A stretch of 64,000 nt of DNA from an uncultured Bacteroidota bacterium (GTDB lineage Bacteria; Bacteroidota; Bacteroidia; UKL13-3), in the NCBI GenBank assembly GCA_903850915.1, contig CAINMV010000004.1:62001-126000 (forward strand). Reading direction: 5' to 3'. Within the stretch, counting starts at the first letter, position 1, and every line of letters begins with the position of its first letter. Positions 38,021 to 46,146 of this stretch are shown piece after piece. The translations under genes were made by a program, and so were the position numbers. The notes beneath the pieces are model-generated. The model did not search any database. It was not told where the DNA came from and saw only the letters and a list, made by a program, of their open reading frames with translations.

Positions 38021-39742
38021 ATGGAAAATCATTTCATCGTTTCTGCACGTAAATATCGTCCTGCAACCTTCGACACGGTAGTGGGGCAAGAGCATATAAC
38101 CACAACATTAAAGAATGCCATTACAAACAACCAATTGGCACAAGCTTTTTTGTTTTGTGGGCCTCGAGGTGTAGGCAAAACTACCTGTGCACGTATACTT
38201 GCAAAAACCATTAACTGCACCCAACGCACTGCTGATTGTGAGCCATGTAATGAATGTGAAAGCTGTACTACCTTTAATAATAGCACTTCATTTAATATTT
38301 ATGAATTGGATGCAGCAAGTAACAATAGTGTAGATGATATTCGCGGACTAGTAGATCAGGTGCGTGTGCCACCGCAAGGAAGTAAATATAAAGTTTACAT
38401 TATTGATGAGGTACACATGCTTAGCTCTCAGGCCTTTAATGCATTTCTAAAAACATTAGAAGAACCACCTTCGTACGCCATTTTTATTTTAGCAACTACC
38501 GAAAAACACAAAATAATTCCAACAATATTATCACGTTGCCAAATTTTTGATTTTAAGAGAATACGTGTAATTGACATTGCAACGCACTTAAAATATATTG
38601 CACAAAAAGAAAATATTTCATTCGACGAGCAGGCGCTGCACATCATTGCAGAAAAAGCTGATGGAGCTTTGCGTGATGCTCTATCTATATTTGACCAAAC
38701 ATCTTCTTTCACAAACCAAAATATCACCTACCAGAATGTAATTGAAAACCTCAACATTCTTGATTATGATTACTTTTTTAAGATGATGGAGAATATCAGC
38801 AGCTTTAAAATTGCTGAGAGCCTCCTTATTTATGATGATGTAATGCGCAAGGGTTTTGATGGCCATCAGTTTGTAGTGGGGTTGAGTGAGCATATTCGAA
38901 ATTTAATGGTTTGCAAAGATCCAAAAACCGTTTCATTGCTTGAGGTGGTTGAAACAGTTGGTGTAAAATACAAAGCGCAATCGGATGCCTTTTCCGGTCT
39001 GCTTCTTTTACGATATCTTGGTGTTTTAAACGACTGTGATACTGGTTATAAGCAGGCTCGAAATCAGCGATTGCATGTGGAACTCGCACTGCTACGTATG
39101 GCTTACTTAAGCGCTCCTAAAACCGAGGATGCGGATAAAAAAAAAATAACTGACCTCAAGGTTGAGGCTCTAACTAGCAATGAAAATATTGAATTAGTAG
39201 CACCCGGGAGTAGCAATATTACAGTACAAACACAAACCGACACGCTACCCAAACCCAATGCAGGAGGTGGCTTAAAACTAGGTAATTTTCGTGGTGTAAA
39301 AGAAAGTATTGTTCCAATAGTTAATACAAAAAAAGAAGTAATTGAACCCGAGATGACCACCTCTTCGGTTCTAGATGAATTTACCACTATTGCCACTTTC
39401 AAGAATTTTATAACCCACCTTAATGACACTGGAAAAAATGCGCTTCATTTTATTCTTTCTAAAAGTACAGCACTTTGGGATCAGGAGAAAAAAGAACTGA
39501 ATATAATTATACCTTCAGATTATTATCGACCCGAAGAGAATTTAAACTACAAGATAGACATCCAAGCTTTCTTTAAAAAATCGGCTAAAGCAACACTTGG
39601 TTTAAATATAAAAGAAGGCGATAAAATACATGTAGATGAAAAAATTATATATACTGGACGCGATAAAATAGAATTCATGATAAACCAGAATCCGGCTATA
39701 AAAATAATGATGGAAAAGCTTGGTTTGGATCTCATGTTTTAA
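38021..39742 (+). CDS. dnaX: DNA polymerase III gamma/tau subunit
   Basis: Clamp-loader ATPase. Residues 1-370 are the three conserved domains: ARKYRPATFDTVVGQ near the N-terminus, Walker A CGPRGVGKTTCAR (about 45-57), zinc module CTQRTADCEPCNECESC (about 66-82), DEVHMLSSQAFNAFLKTLEE (about 127-146) and the SRC sensor-2 region (SRCQIF). Residues about 380-573 are the tau-specific tail. I choose ATG 38021 (MENHFIVSARKYRP), giving 573 residues; the extension to 37907 adds 38 residues unlike DnaX. A ten-A run (39137-39146) right after domain III could generate the short gamma form by slippage. Confidence 0.93.
   Translation: MENHFIVSARKYRPATFDTVVGQEHITTTLKNAITNNQLAQAFLFCGPRGVGKTTCARILAKTINCTQRTADCEPCNECESCTTFNNSTSFNIYELDAASNNSVDDIRGLVDQVRVPPQGSKYKVYIIDEVHMLSSQAFNAFLKTLEEPPSYAIFILATTEKHKIIPTILSRCQIFDFKRIRVIDIATHLKYIAQKENISFDEQALHIIAEKADGALRDALSIFDQTSSFTNQNITYQNVIENLNILDYDYFFKMMENISSFKIAESLLIYDDVMRKGFDGHQFVVGLSEHIRNLMVCKDPKTVSLLEVVETVGVKYKAQSDAFSGLLLLRYLGVLNDCDTGYKQARNQRLHVELALLRMAYLSAPKTEDADKKKITDLKVEALTSNENIELVAPGSSNITVQTQTDTLPKPNAGGGLKLGNFRGVKESIVPIVNTKKEVIEPEMTTSSVLDEFTTIATFKNFITHLNDTGKNALHFILSKSTALWDQEKKELNIIIPSDYYRPEENLNYKIDIQAFFKKSAKATLGLNIKEGDKIHVDEKIIYTGRDKIEFMINQNPAIKIMMEKLGLDLMF
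39137..39146 (+). promoter_or_regulatory. Poly-A10 slippery run in dnaX, candidate programmed slippage site for gamma
   Basis: Ten consecutive A follow the codon for Asp372 and encode Lys-Lys-Lys-Ile in frame. Adding one A gives AAT AAC TGA; removing one A gives TAA at once. Either way translation ends after about 375-377 residues, just past the ATPase and oligomerisation domains. Thermus thermophilus dnaX uses an A-run in this way. Confidence 0.55.
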
Positions 39743-39759
39743 AACCAATAACTAAACTA

Positions 39760-40520
39760 ATGACATCCCGGGTAAGTATTATTACAATTATAAACCAGGG
39801 GGAAAGGGAGATAGAAAGCACGATTTGCAGTGTTCTCGGTCAATCCTATCCAAACCTAGAGTATATTATTTTCGATGGCAGCAATACCTCGATAGTAGCA
39901 CCTATTCTTAAAAAAAACAATGCAAAAAACACGAGAGTAATTACTGGAAAGGTAGAAAGCACCTACAGCATAATGAACGATTTAAGTTTGAATATTACAG
40001 GCGAATGGGTTAACTTTATGAATGCGGGTAACACGTTTTATTCCAAGCAAAGTGTGGAAGAGGCATTTAAGAATAATACCTCTAATTTCGATATTATTTA
40101 TGGCGATTATATTGCCAAATATTATACTAAAGGAGAACGCATAATTAAGGCCTCTTTGCCCCAGCCACCTCACCAAATACAGCTTTCACTTCAAAGTGTA
40201 TTTGCTCGAACAACAGCCGTTCAAAAAATACTATTTGATGCCCATTTAGAAGTTGCTGCTGATTTGCTTTTTTATGAATTTGTTGGAAGCAAAAACTCAA
40301 ATTTCACTATCTGCCATTAACCTTATCCGTTAGAACCCATCATAGCTTCAGACAGCTAAAAACACCACTTGCTATAAGCGAAGCGGAAAGTGTATTAGCT
40401 AAATTTTATGATATAAAAGAAATACCTCGTTTGATAAAAAGCTTAAAACTAAGGTATCACCTAATGTATAGCACAGGTAAAATACTACCCGCTTTTTACT
40501 ATAGAGCCTATAGCAATTAA
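39760..40520 (+). pseudogene. GT2-like glycosyltransferase, frameshifted and motif-degenerate
   Basis: Begins RVSIITIINQGEREIESTI, with SVLGQSYPNLEYIIFDG (about 26-42), an unmistakable family-2 GT-A start. The frame stops at 40318-40320, but another frame carries on without stops to TAA 40518-40520 (KFHYLPLTLSVRTHH onward). One missing A in the five-A run 40291-40295 explains it; repaired length is about 254 residues. The catalytic motifs are also worn: no D-x-S-x-D-G after the second strand, and FMNAGNTFY where active enzymes have NADD or NAGD. It is probably a decaying gene, though the frameshift alone could be a sequencing error. It follows dnaX by 17 bases. Confidence 0.75.
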
Positions 40521-40537
40521 AATAGATTTAAAACTTA

Positions 40538-41332
40538 TTACGAACTTACCACCTCTTGGCTTACGCCTGTATATGAAAATCCTCCATCGTGAAAGAGATT
40601 TTGCATGGTTACCATCCGAGTATAATCACTGAAAAGAGTAATAACATAACTTGCACAATCTTCGGATGAAGCATTGCCTAAAGGACTCATTTTTTCAGCA
40701 TAGTCAAAGAAACCATCGAAGCCTTTTACACCACCACCGGCGGTAGTTTTAGTAGGCGACTGTGAAATAGAATTCACACGTACTTTTTTTAATTTACCAA
40801 AGTGGTATCCGAAGCTACGTGTAATAGACTCAAGCATTGATTTTGCTTCAGCCATCTCGTTATAATCTGGGAAAACACGTTGTGCTGCAATATATGATAG
40901 CGTTACAATACTACCCCATTCGTTCATAGCATCTTGTTTCATGCACGTTTGCATAACACGGTGAAACGAAATAGCACTTATATCTAAAGTTCGGTGCATA
41001 TTTTCATAGTCTAGATCGGTATAGTGACGACCCTTGCGGATGTTAACACTCATACCCACAGAATGCAACACAAAATCAAGCTTACCGCCTAAAATCTCGA
41101 CACTTTGCGTGATAAGATTTTCAATATCCTCATTTTTCGTAACATCGGCTCCTATAATTTGAGAATTCGTAGCTTCGGCTAATTTATTGATAGCACCCAT
41201 CCTCAAAGCAATCGGAGCATTAGTAAGTACAAAAACGGCGCCTTCGGCATGTGCTTGCTCTGCCACCTTCCATGCGATAGACTTCTCATCCAATGCACCA
41301 AAAATAATTCCTCGCTTTCCTTTTAAAATCAT
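40538..41332 (-). CDS. fabI: Enoyl-[acyl-carrier-protein] reductase (NADH), FabI
   Basis: Final reductive step of each fatty-acid elongation cycle; target of triclosan-type inhibitors. Features: GKRGIIFGALDEKSIAWKVA (residues 5-24) cofactor loop, SVGMS, and the FabI active-site spacing Y-x6-Y-type: SYIAAQRVFPDYNEMAEAK with Tyr147, Tyr157 and Lys164. Length 264 matches FabI rather than FabK/FabL. It is convergent with the broken GT gene and 41 bases downstream of the TPR gene on the same strand. Confidence 0.95.
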   Translation of the reverse strand: MILKGKRGIIFGALDEKSIAWKVAEQAHAEGAVFVLTNAPIALRMGAINKLAEATNSQIIGADVTKNEDIENLITQSVEILGGKLDFVLHSVGMSVNIRKGRHYTDLDYENMHRTLDISAISFHRVMQTCMKQDAMNEWGSIVTLSYIAAQRVFPDYNEMAEAKSMLESITRSFGYHFGKLKKVRVNSISQSPTKTTAGGGVKGFDGFFDYAEKMSPLGNASSEDCASYVITLFSDYTRMVTMQNLFHDGGFSYTGVSQEVVSS

Positions 41333-41373
41333 AAAAATAAAATTAAACTATTAAAATAAAAATTGTGTTGGCG

Positions 41374-42123
41374 TTAAAAAGTTGTCATTGTTTTTTTAGC
41401 TTGATTCTGATAATCAGGATCATCCTTGGTAATTGCCTTCATGCTCGTAACCTTTGAATACGCTTTTTTTGCGTTATTATTGTCTCCTTGAGACTTATAG
41501 ATACGTCCCAAGTCCAATTGGTAAAGAATGTAATTGGGCTCTAATTCTGTTGCTTTTAAACAAAATGCTAATGCCTTTTCTTTACTGGCCTCTGGCAATC
41601 CTCCAAAAAACTTATCTGCTACCTGCCTTTCAACCCAATTCAGTTCACTCACTTCCAAATTCCAAAGCGCTAGCACATGGTTGGCTGCGGCATGTTTAGG
41701 CGATAACTCAACTGCACGTTCTGCATATTTTTTAATATCACGCACCGCTGCTATTTTTTCTTTTGTCTCACTTATTAAGGCAATCCGTCCCATTGCAACC
41801 GACATTACATAGTTGCTTTGTACATCGTTAGCATTCACCTTTAATGCTTTCTCGGCATAAATTTTTGCTTTAAGATAATAGTCCTTCTGTTTTTCTTTAT
41901 CCACCTCTCTTCGACCAACTTTGGCTGATAAAAGGCTACAATTCCAAAATGACTCATAGTTATTTATATCAAAGGCCAACACCATCTTAAACTTTGATAA
42001 TGCCTCTTCCTCTTTATTTTGAGCTTCAAGCGCCTTGGCCTCCTTTAATACCTTTTCGGCCATTGTTTGACCCATGCTTGAAAAACAGAATAAAACCGAG
42101 ATAAAAAGAAAAATATGTTTCAT
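41374..42123 (-). CDS. Secreted TPR-repeat protein
   Basis: Signal peptide (residues 1-18, FSSMGQ) followed by about five tetratricopeptide repeats with the usual A/L/F spacing, for example EEEALSKFKMVLAFDINNYESF and AKIYAEKALKVNANDVQSNY. The 249-residue length is all repeat. Binding partner unknown. It has its own promoter (GTTG, 19 bases, TATTTTTG). Confidence 0.75.
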   Translation of the reverse strand: MKHIFLFISVLFCFSSMGQTMAEKVLKEAKALEAQNKEEEALSKFKMVLAFDINNYESFWNCSLLSAKVGRREVDKEKQKDYYLKAKIYAEKALKVNANDVQSNYVMSVAMGRIALISETKEKIAAVRDIKKYAERAVELSPKHAAANHVLALWNLEVSELNWVERQVADKFFGGLPEASKEKALAFCLKATELEPNYILYQLDLGRIYKSQGDNNNAKKAYSKVTSMKAITKDDPDYQNQAKKTMTTF

Positions 42124-42143
42124 ACTTTATGAATTAATAAAAG

Positions 42144-42174
42144 CAAAAATACCAATTGAACGCATTATCTCAAC
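42144..42174 (-). promoter_or_regulatory. Promoter of the TPR protein gene (GTTG-N19-TATTTTTG)
   Basis: On the reverse strand GTTG (42171-42174) is followed by exactly 19 bases and TATTTTTG (42144-42151), a good fit to the Bacteroidota sigma-ABfr consensus. Leader of about 13-18 bases. Confidence 0.6.
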
Positions 42175-42257
42175 AATTTAATTAATAAATCATGTTTCGT
42201 TTGTATTAAATATTGCAGAACTGCCGAGATTGCTATATTTGATTGGGCTCCAAAAAT

Positions 42258-43790
42258 TTATTTCTCGTGTTCTACAAAATACATATCAATTTCACCTTTG
42301 TTCTTGGCATAGAGCTTTCCGCGGTGTGTGCATTCAAAACTATCTTTCACAAGCTGAAAAGTAGCCTCGCTAATATTAACACGACCTGGTTCACTGTTTT
42401 GCTCCATGCGAGCCGCAGTATTCACCGTATCTCCCCAAATATCGTAGGCAAATTTCTTGCTTCCAACCACGCCAGCAACCAATGGGCCCGTATGAATACC
42501 GATTCGAATCTCAAAATAGGGTTTATCTGTGCCTTCTCTTTCTTTTTTAATTCGCTCCATCAGGTATTGAATTTCCAATGCCGCTCTCACTACTTTTAAA
42601 GGATCGTGCGATTCGGCTGCAGGAATGCCACCGGCGCATAAATAGGCATCACCAATGGTTTTAATTTTCTCTATTTCGAATTTACCTACTATATCATCAA
42701 AGGCTCTAAAGCAATAGTCTATTTCATCCACCAACTGCGTGGGTGTTAGTTTTTCACTGATCTTAGTAAAATCTTTAAAATCCGTAAATAATACAGTAAC
42801 CTTATCATAGTTGCGAGCCTGAGCTGTGCCTTTAAGCTTAAGTTCATTGGCTAATTCGGCAGGTAAAATATTCAATAATAGTTCTTCACTTCTTCTTCTT
42901 TCTTCTTCAATAATTTTATTTTTTGCCGAGAGTTCAAGGGTTGTTTTACGTTGTTTGTAAAAAAACAAGCCCATAAGACCCGCTAATAGCAAACCACCAA
43001 TAGCAAACACCAAGACAATTGTATTTTGCTTTTTATGGTTCTCGTTTTCAGCATCTTTAAGTTTCAAATCCTGATCTTGAATTTGATTCAACATAGAAAG
43101 ACGTTCCTTTTCTTCCTGGGTTTGAAAAATCTCTTGATCCTTTGTTTTTATAGCATCATCTTTACTTGTAATCGTTTCTTTTTGCTTAACAATAGTTAAG
43201 TTGGCATAGGCTAATTGTTCCTGTTTGGATTTAATTTCTTTAGCTCTTTTCTCTGCTTCCTCCTTCGAAATTTTCCCTTCGCTTGCCAAACGATCATTTT
43301 CTTCTTGTTGTTTTTTTGCAAGTATTAATTGTCTTTCATTTTCCTCTTGCTGCCTTTTTAATTCGGACTCTTTTTCTATCCGCCGCTGCTCCTCGGCCCT
43401 TGCATTTTTCTCACTTTCGTCTGTAATTTGACTTTTAGCTTTCTGTGCCTTGTAATCATATATGTTTGCCTGCACTTTATTATTTCTTTTGCGATATACA
43501 TTAGCGAGGTTCGCATACCCGTTGGCCAAGCCCCTTTTGTAGTTGATTTTCTCTGCCAAGGCTGACGCCTCCTTGGCATAGCGCATTGGCTTCTCCCAAA
43601 AAGCATCTTCCACCTCTTCCGAAGTTGCTAAATAATCCTCTACCAGCTTATTCATTGCATCTACCCGACCATTATCGTTGGTGGCACCTGCTAATTCCTG
43701 TTCGTGCTGATAAATTAAATTGCGATTTTGAGCGTCCGTTTTTAATACTATGAAAAAAAGCAAGAAGATGATGAAGACGAATTGTTTCAT
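42258..43790 (-). CDS. Membrane-anchored class III adenylate cyclase with coiled-coil sensor region
   Basis: Makes cAMP from ATP. N-terminal signal/anchor (residues 1-21), helical repeat-like region (about 25-115), a long charged coiled coil (about 120-250, rich in Glu/Lys/Arg), one transmembrane helix (about 257-278) and a C-terminal class III cyclase domain (about 325-485). Metal ligands are in VTVLFTDFKDF and KTIGDAYLC. Adenine-selecting residues are Lys (KIKTIGD) and Asp (YDIWG), as in adenylate rather than guanylate cyclases. Transition-state Asn/Arg are in DTVNTAARM. The sensed signal is unknown. It is divergent from rpoN with separate -7 elements. Confidence 0.88.
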   Translation of the reverse strand: MKQFVFIIFLLFFIVLKTDAQNRNLIYQHEQELAGATNDNGRVDAMNKLVEDYLATSEEVEDAFWEKPMRYAKEASALAEKINYKRGLANGYANLANVYRKRNNKVQANIYDYKAQKAKSQITDESEKNARAEEQRRIEKESELKRQQEENERQLILAKKQQEENDRLASEGKISKEEAEKRAKEIKSKQEQLAYANLTIVKQKETITSKDDAIKTKDQEIFQTQEEKERLSMLNQIQDQDLKLKDAENENHKKQNTIVLVFAIGGLLLAGLMGLFFYKQRKTTLELSAKNKIIEEERRRSEELLLNILPAELANELKLKGTAQARNYDKVTVLFTDFKDFTKISEKLTPTQLVDEIDYCFRAFDDIVGKFEIEKIKTIGDAYLCAGGIPAAESHDPLKVVRAALEIQYLMERIKKEREGTDKPYFEIRIGIHTGPLVAGVVGSKKFAYDIWGDTVNTAARMEQNSEPGRVNISEATFQLVKDSFECTHRGKLYAKNKGEIDMYFVEHEK

Positions 43791-43849
43791 TATGGTTTTA
43801 GCTATGATTTGGTTGAAGTTCCAAACCTACACCATTTTTTCACAAAAAG

Positions 43850-43857
43850 CAAAGGTA
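43850..43857 (-). promoter_or_regulatory. -7 promoter element TACCTTTG for the adenylate cyclase gene
   Basis: Reverse-strand TACCTTTG followed by C; full consensus match. Leader of about 50-55 bases. It lies 16 bases from the forward-strand rpoN element, so the two promoters are close and may compete. Confidence 0.45.
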
Positions 43858-43873
43858 ATTTGAAATGTTTCGT

Positions 43874-43881
43874 TATTTTTG
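43874..43881 (+). promoter_or_regulatory. -7 promoter element TATTTTTG for rpoN
   Basis: TATTTTTG is a full match to TAnnTTTG and ends seven bases before the rpoN ATG at 43889. No good -33 element is visible. Confidence 0.45.
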
Positions 43882-43888
43882 TAGATAG

Positions 43889-45418
43889 ATGTTAAAACAG
43901 AATCTTCAGCAGAAGTTACAGCAAAAGCTTAGTCCGCAGCAAATTCAGTTTATTAAGTTGCTTCAATTAAACACACCCGATTTTGAAGAACGAGTAGAAC
44001 AAGAATTAATAGAAAATCCAGCAATAGAGAATGCAAAAAATGATGAAGACAATGAAGAAGACTTACAAGAATATAATAACTCAAAAAACACCGAAGATAT
44101 AACACCTATTGCTGAACAAGAGAAAGATTTTGAAGGCTCAAACGACGATTCACAAGAATTTGAACCTGTGCAAGAAGAGAATTTTGAAGAAGACCTTTTC
44201 GACCTAAGCAGCTATACAGACTTTGACGATAACGAAGGGTTTCATTTAGGTGAAGATGTATCTGGTGAAGAAGATCCTAGAGAGTTTTTTATTGCCACTT
44301 CAACCACGTTTCACGAAAATTTAAAAGAACAGCTTACCGCCTTCAAACTTACAGAGGCGGAGCATCAGCTAGCAGAATATATTATTGGAAGTATCGACGA
44401 TGATGGCTATTTACGTCGTTCACTTTCAGCTATGTCCAACGATATCGCCTTCTCCCTGAATACAGAAACCACACCGCAAGAGCTCGAACGGTTGTTGAAA
44501 ATGATACAAACCATGGAGCCCGCAGGTATCGGTGCGAGAAACTTACAAGAATGCTTGGTGCTTCAACTGCAACGTCGTGATAAAGAACAGCCTGCCGTTA
44601 AATTATCGCTTAAAATTATTGAACACTATATGGATGAGTTCAGTAAAAAGCATTACGACAAGCTGATGAAACGCCTAGAGATTACCAACGAGCAATTAAA
44701 ATTAGCTATTGATTTAATTTCACATCTCAACCCAAAACCGGGCGAAAGTGCCGCTGAAATGAAATCGCAATATATAATTCCAGATTTTATTTTAACCAAT
44801 AACAACGGGGTTTTGGAGGTGACTCTTAACTCCCGAAATGCTCCTGAACTTAATATTAGTCGCAGTTATAGAGAAGCATTGCAAGGTTACGAAAAATCAA
44901 CTAAACCAACACGAGAACAACGTGAAGCTGTTCAATTTATAAAACAAAAACTAGATGGTGCTAAGTGGTTTATAGATAGTGTGAAACAACGTCAACATAC
45001 CTTACTAAATACCATGCGCACTATTGTAAGGCAGCAATACGATTACTTTTTGACTGGAGATGAAAAGAAACTTCATCCTATGATTCTTAAAGATATTGCT
45101 GAAGAGGTAAAAATGGATATTTCAACTATTTCGAGAGTGGCGAATAGCAAATATGTAGAGACTGATTTTGGTGTTATTCCTTTAAAATTCTTTTTTAGCG
45201 AAGGCATTCAAACAGAAGATGGTGAAGAAGTTTCTAATCGGGAGGTGAAAAAGATACTACAAGATGCGATTGGCGAAGAAGATAAAAAGAAACCCATCCC
45301 TGACGAAAAATTAATGGAGCTATTAAAAGAAAAGGGATATGCCATTGCACGACGCACGGTGGCTAAATACCGAGAGCAGCTTGGAATACCTGTGGCGCGC
45401 ATGCGTAAAGAATTATAG
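43889..45418 (+). CDS. rpoN: RNA polymerase sigma-54 factor
   Basis: Alternative sigma factor requiring an AAA+ activator. Region I is Gln/Leu-rich (LQQKLQQKLSPQQIQFIKLLQL, residues about 5-26). Region II is strongly acidic (about 45-120, many Glu/Asp). The core-binding and DNA-binding regions follow, ending with the RpoN box ARRTVAKYRE near residue 487 and the C-terminus LGIPVARMRKEL. Length 509 is normal. No sigma-54 activator gene lies in the window. The next gene starts a few bases after its stop. Confidence 0.95.
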   Translation: MLKQNLQQKLQQKLSPQQIQFIKLLQLNTPDFEERVEQELIENPAIENAKNDEDNEEDLQEYNNSKNTEDITPIAEQEKDFEGSNDDSQEFEPVQEENFEEDLFDLSSYTDFDDNEGFHLGEDVSGEEDPREFFIATSTTFHENLKEQLTAFKLTEAEHQLAEYIIGSIDDDGYLRRSLSAMSNDIAFSLNTETTPQELERLLKMIQTMEPAGIGARNLQECLVLQLQRRDKEQPAVKLSLKIIEHYMDEFSKKHYDKLMKRLEITNEQLKLAIDLISHLNPKPGESAAEMKSQYIIPDFILTNNNGVLEVTLNSRNAPELNISRSYREALQGYEKSTKPTREQREAVQFIKQKLDGAKWFIDSVKQRQHTLLNTMRTIVRQQYDYFLTGDEKKLHPMILKDIAEEVKMDISTISRVANSKYVETDFGVIPLKFFFSEGIQTEDGEEVSNREVKKILQDAIGEEDKKKPIPDEKLMELLKEKGYAIARRTVAKYREQLGIPVARMRKEL

Positions 45419-45434
45419 TATAAACGAAAACCTT

Positions 45435-46052
45435 TTGAATTATAAAACTTCCCTAGAAAAAAAAGCCTTACTTATTTCGGCATTTACGCATCCTTTGCTG
45501 ATGCCACTTTTTGCCTTTTTACTACTCAACCATTATAATTCGATCTCTTTTCATGGACAATCTTTTTATATTTTGTTACTAGTATTCAGCATAACTGTAA
45601 TTGGTTTACCCGTTTATTTTGTATTTGCTTTAAAACGGAGTGGATACATCCAAACCATTGAAATGGAAACATTAAAAGAGCGACGACTACCATTGATTTT
45701 TACCTGTGTTACGATGGTATTCAACTATTATTTAATGCAACGTGCAAGCCTGCCACAGCCATTTTTACTATTTTTTTTAAGCCTAAGTATTGCCTCGCTA
45801 ATAGCCATGGTGATTAGTGTTTTTTATAAGATTAGTTTGCACATGCTTGGTGTAGGGTATTTGTTTGGGCTAGGACTTTTGCTTTCCAACCTTAGCTCCT
45901 CCGATATGCGATATTACATGATGCTAATTTCCATCCTTTGTGGTGTGGTAGCAACCTGTCGGCTTCTGTTAAAGGCACATAGTTTACCTCAATTATACTT
46001 AGGTTTCTTTGTTGGTGTTTGCTCCGCCTGGAGTGTTTTAGTTGCTCTTTAA
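45435..46052 (+). CDS. Integral membrane protein of unknown function
   Basis: About 205 residues with six hydrophobic segments, resembling membrane proteins found next to rpoN in other Bacteroidota (PAP2-like overall topology, but I do not see the phosphatase KxxxxxxRP and SGH motifs). I choose a TTG start at 45435 (LNYKTSLEKKALL); starting at ATG 45339 would put 80 bases inside rpoN with unrelated sequence. A bidirectional terminator follows. Confidence 0.6.
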   Translation: MNYKTSLEKKALLISAFTHPLLMPLFAFLLLNHYNSISFHGQSFYILLLVFSITVIGLPVYFVFALKRSGYIQTIEMETLKERRLPLIFTCVTMVFNYYLMQRASLPQPFLLFFLSLSIASLIAMVISVFYKISLHMLGVGYLFGLGLLLSNLSSSDMRYYMMLISILCGVVATCRLLLKAHSLPQLYLGFFVGVCSAWSVLVAL

Positions 46053-46089
46053 AATATTTATTCTAAACTTTTGAAATTTTAGTAATAAA

Positions 46090-46119
46090 AAAACGCCCTG
46101 TTGTTTGACAAGGCGTTTT
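46090..46119. terminator. Bidirectional rho-independent terminator
   Basis: Arms AAAACGCC (46090-46097) and GGCGTTTT (46112-46119) with an inner TGT/ACA pairing and a six-base loop, flanked by A-run and T-rich sequence on either side. It sits between the convergent membrane-protein and TonB-receptor genes and can serve both. Confidence 0.8.
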
Positions 46120-46146
46120 ATAGTTTTAATTAAGAACACGAAAATT

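Noticed and set aside
42258-43790. Cyclase as the missing Pycsar cyclase for the PycTM protein
   Set aside because: Its base-selecting residues are Lys and Asp (adenine type), it is membrane-anchored with a large sensor region, and it lies 12 kb away.
45339-45434. ATG start for the membrane protein inside rpoN
   Set aside because: It would overlap rpoN by 80 bases, and the added residues have no membrane-protein character.
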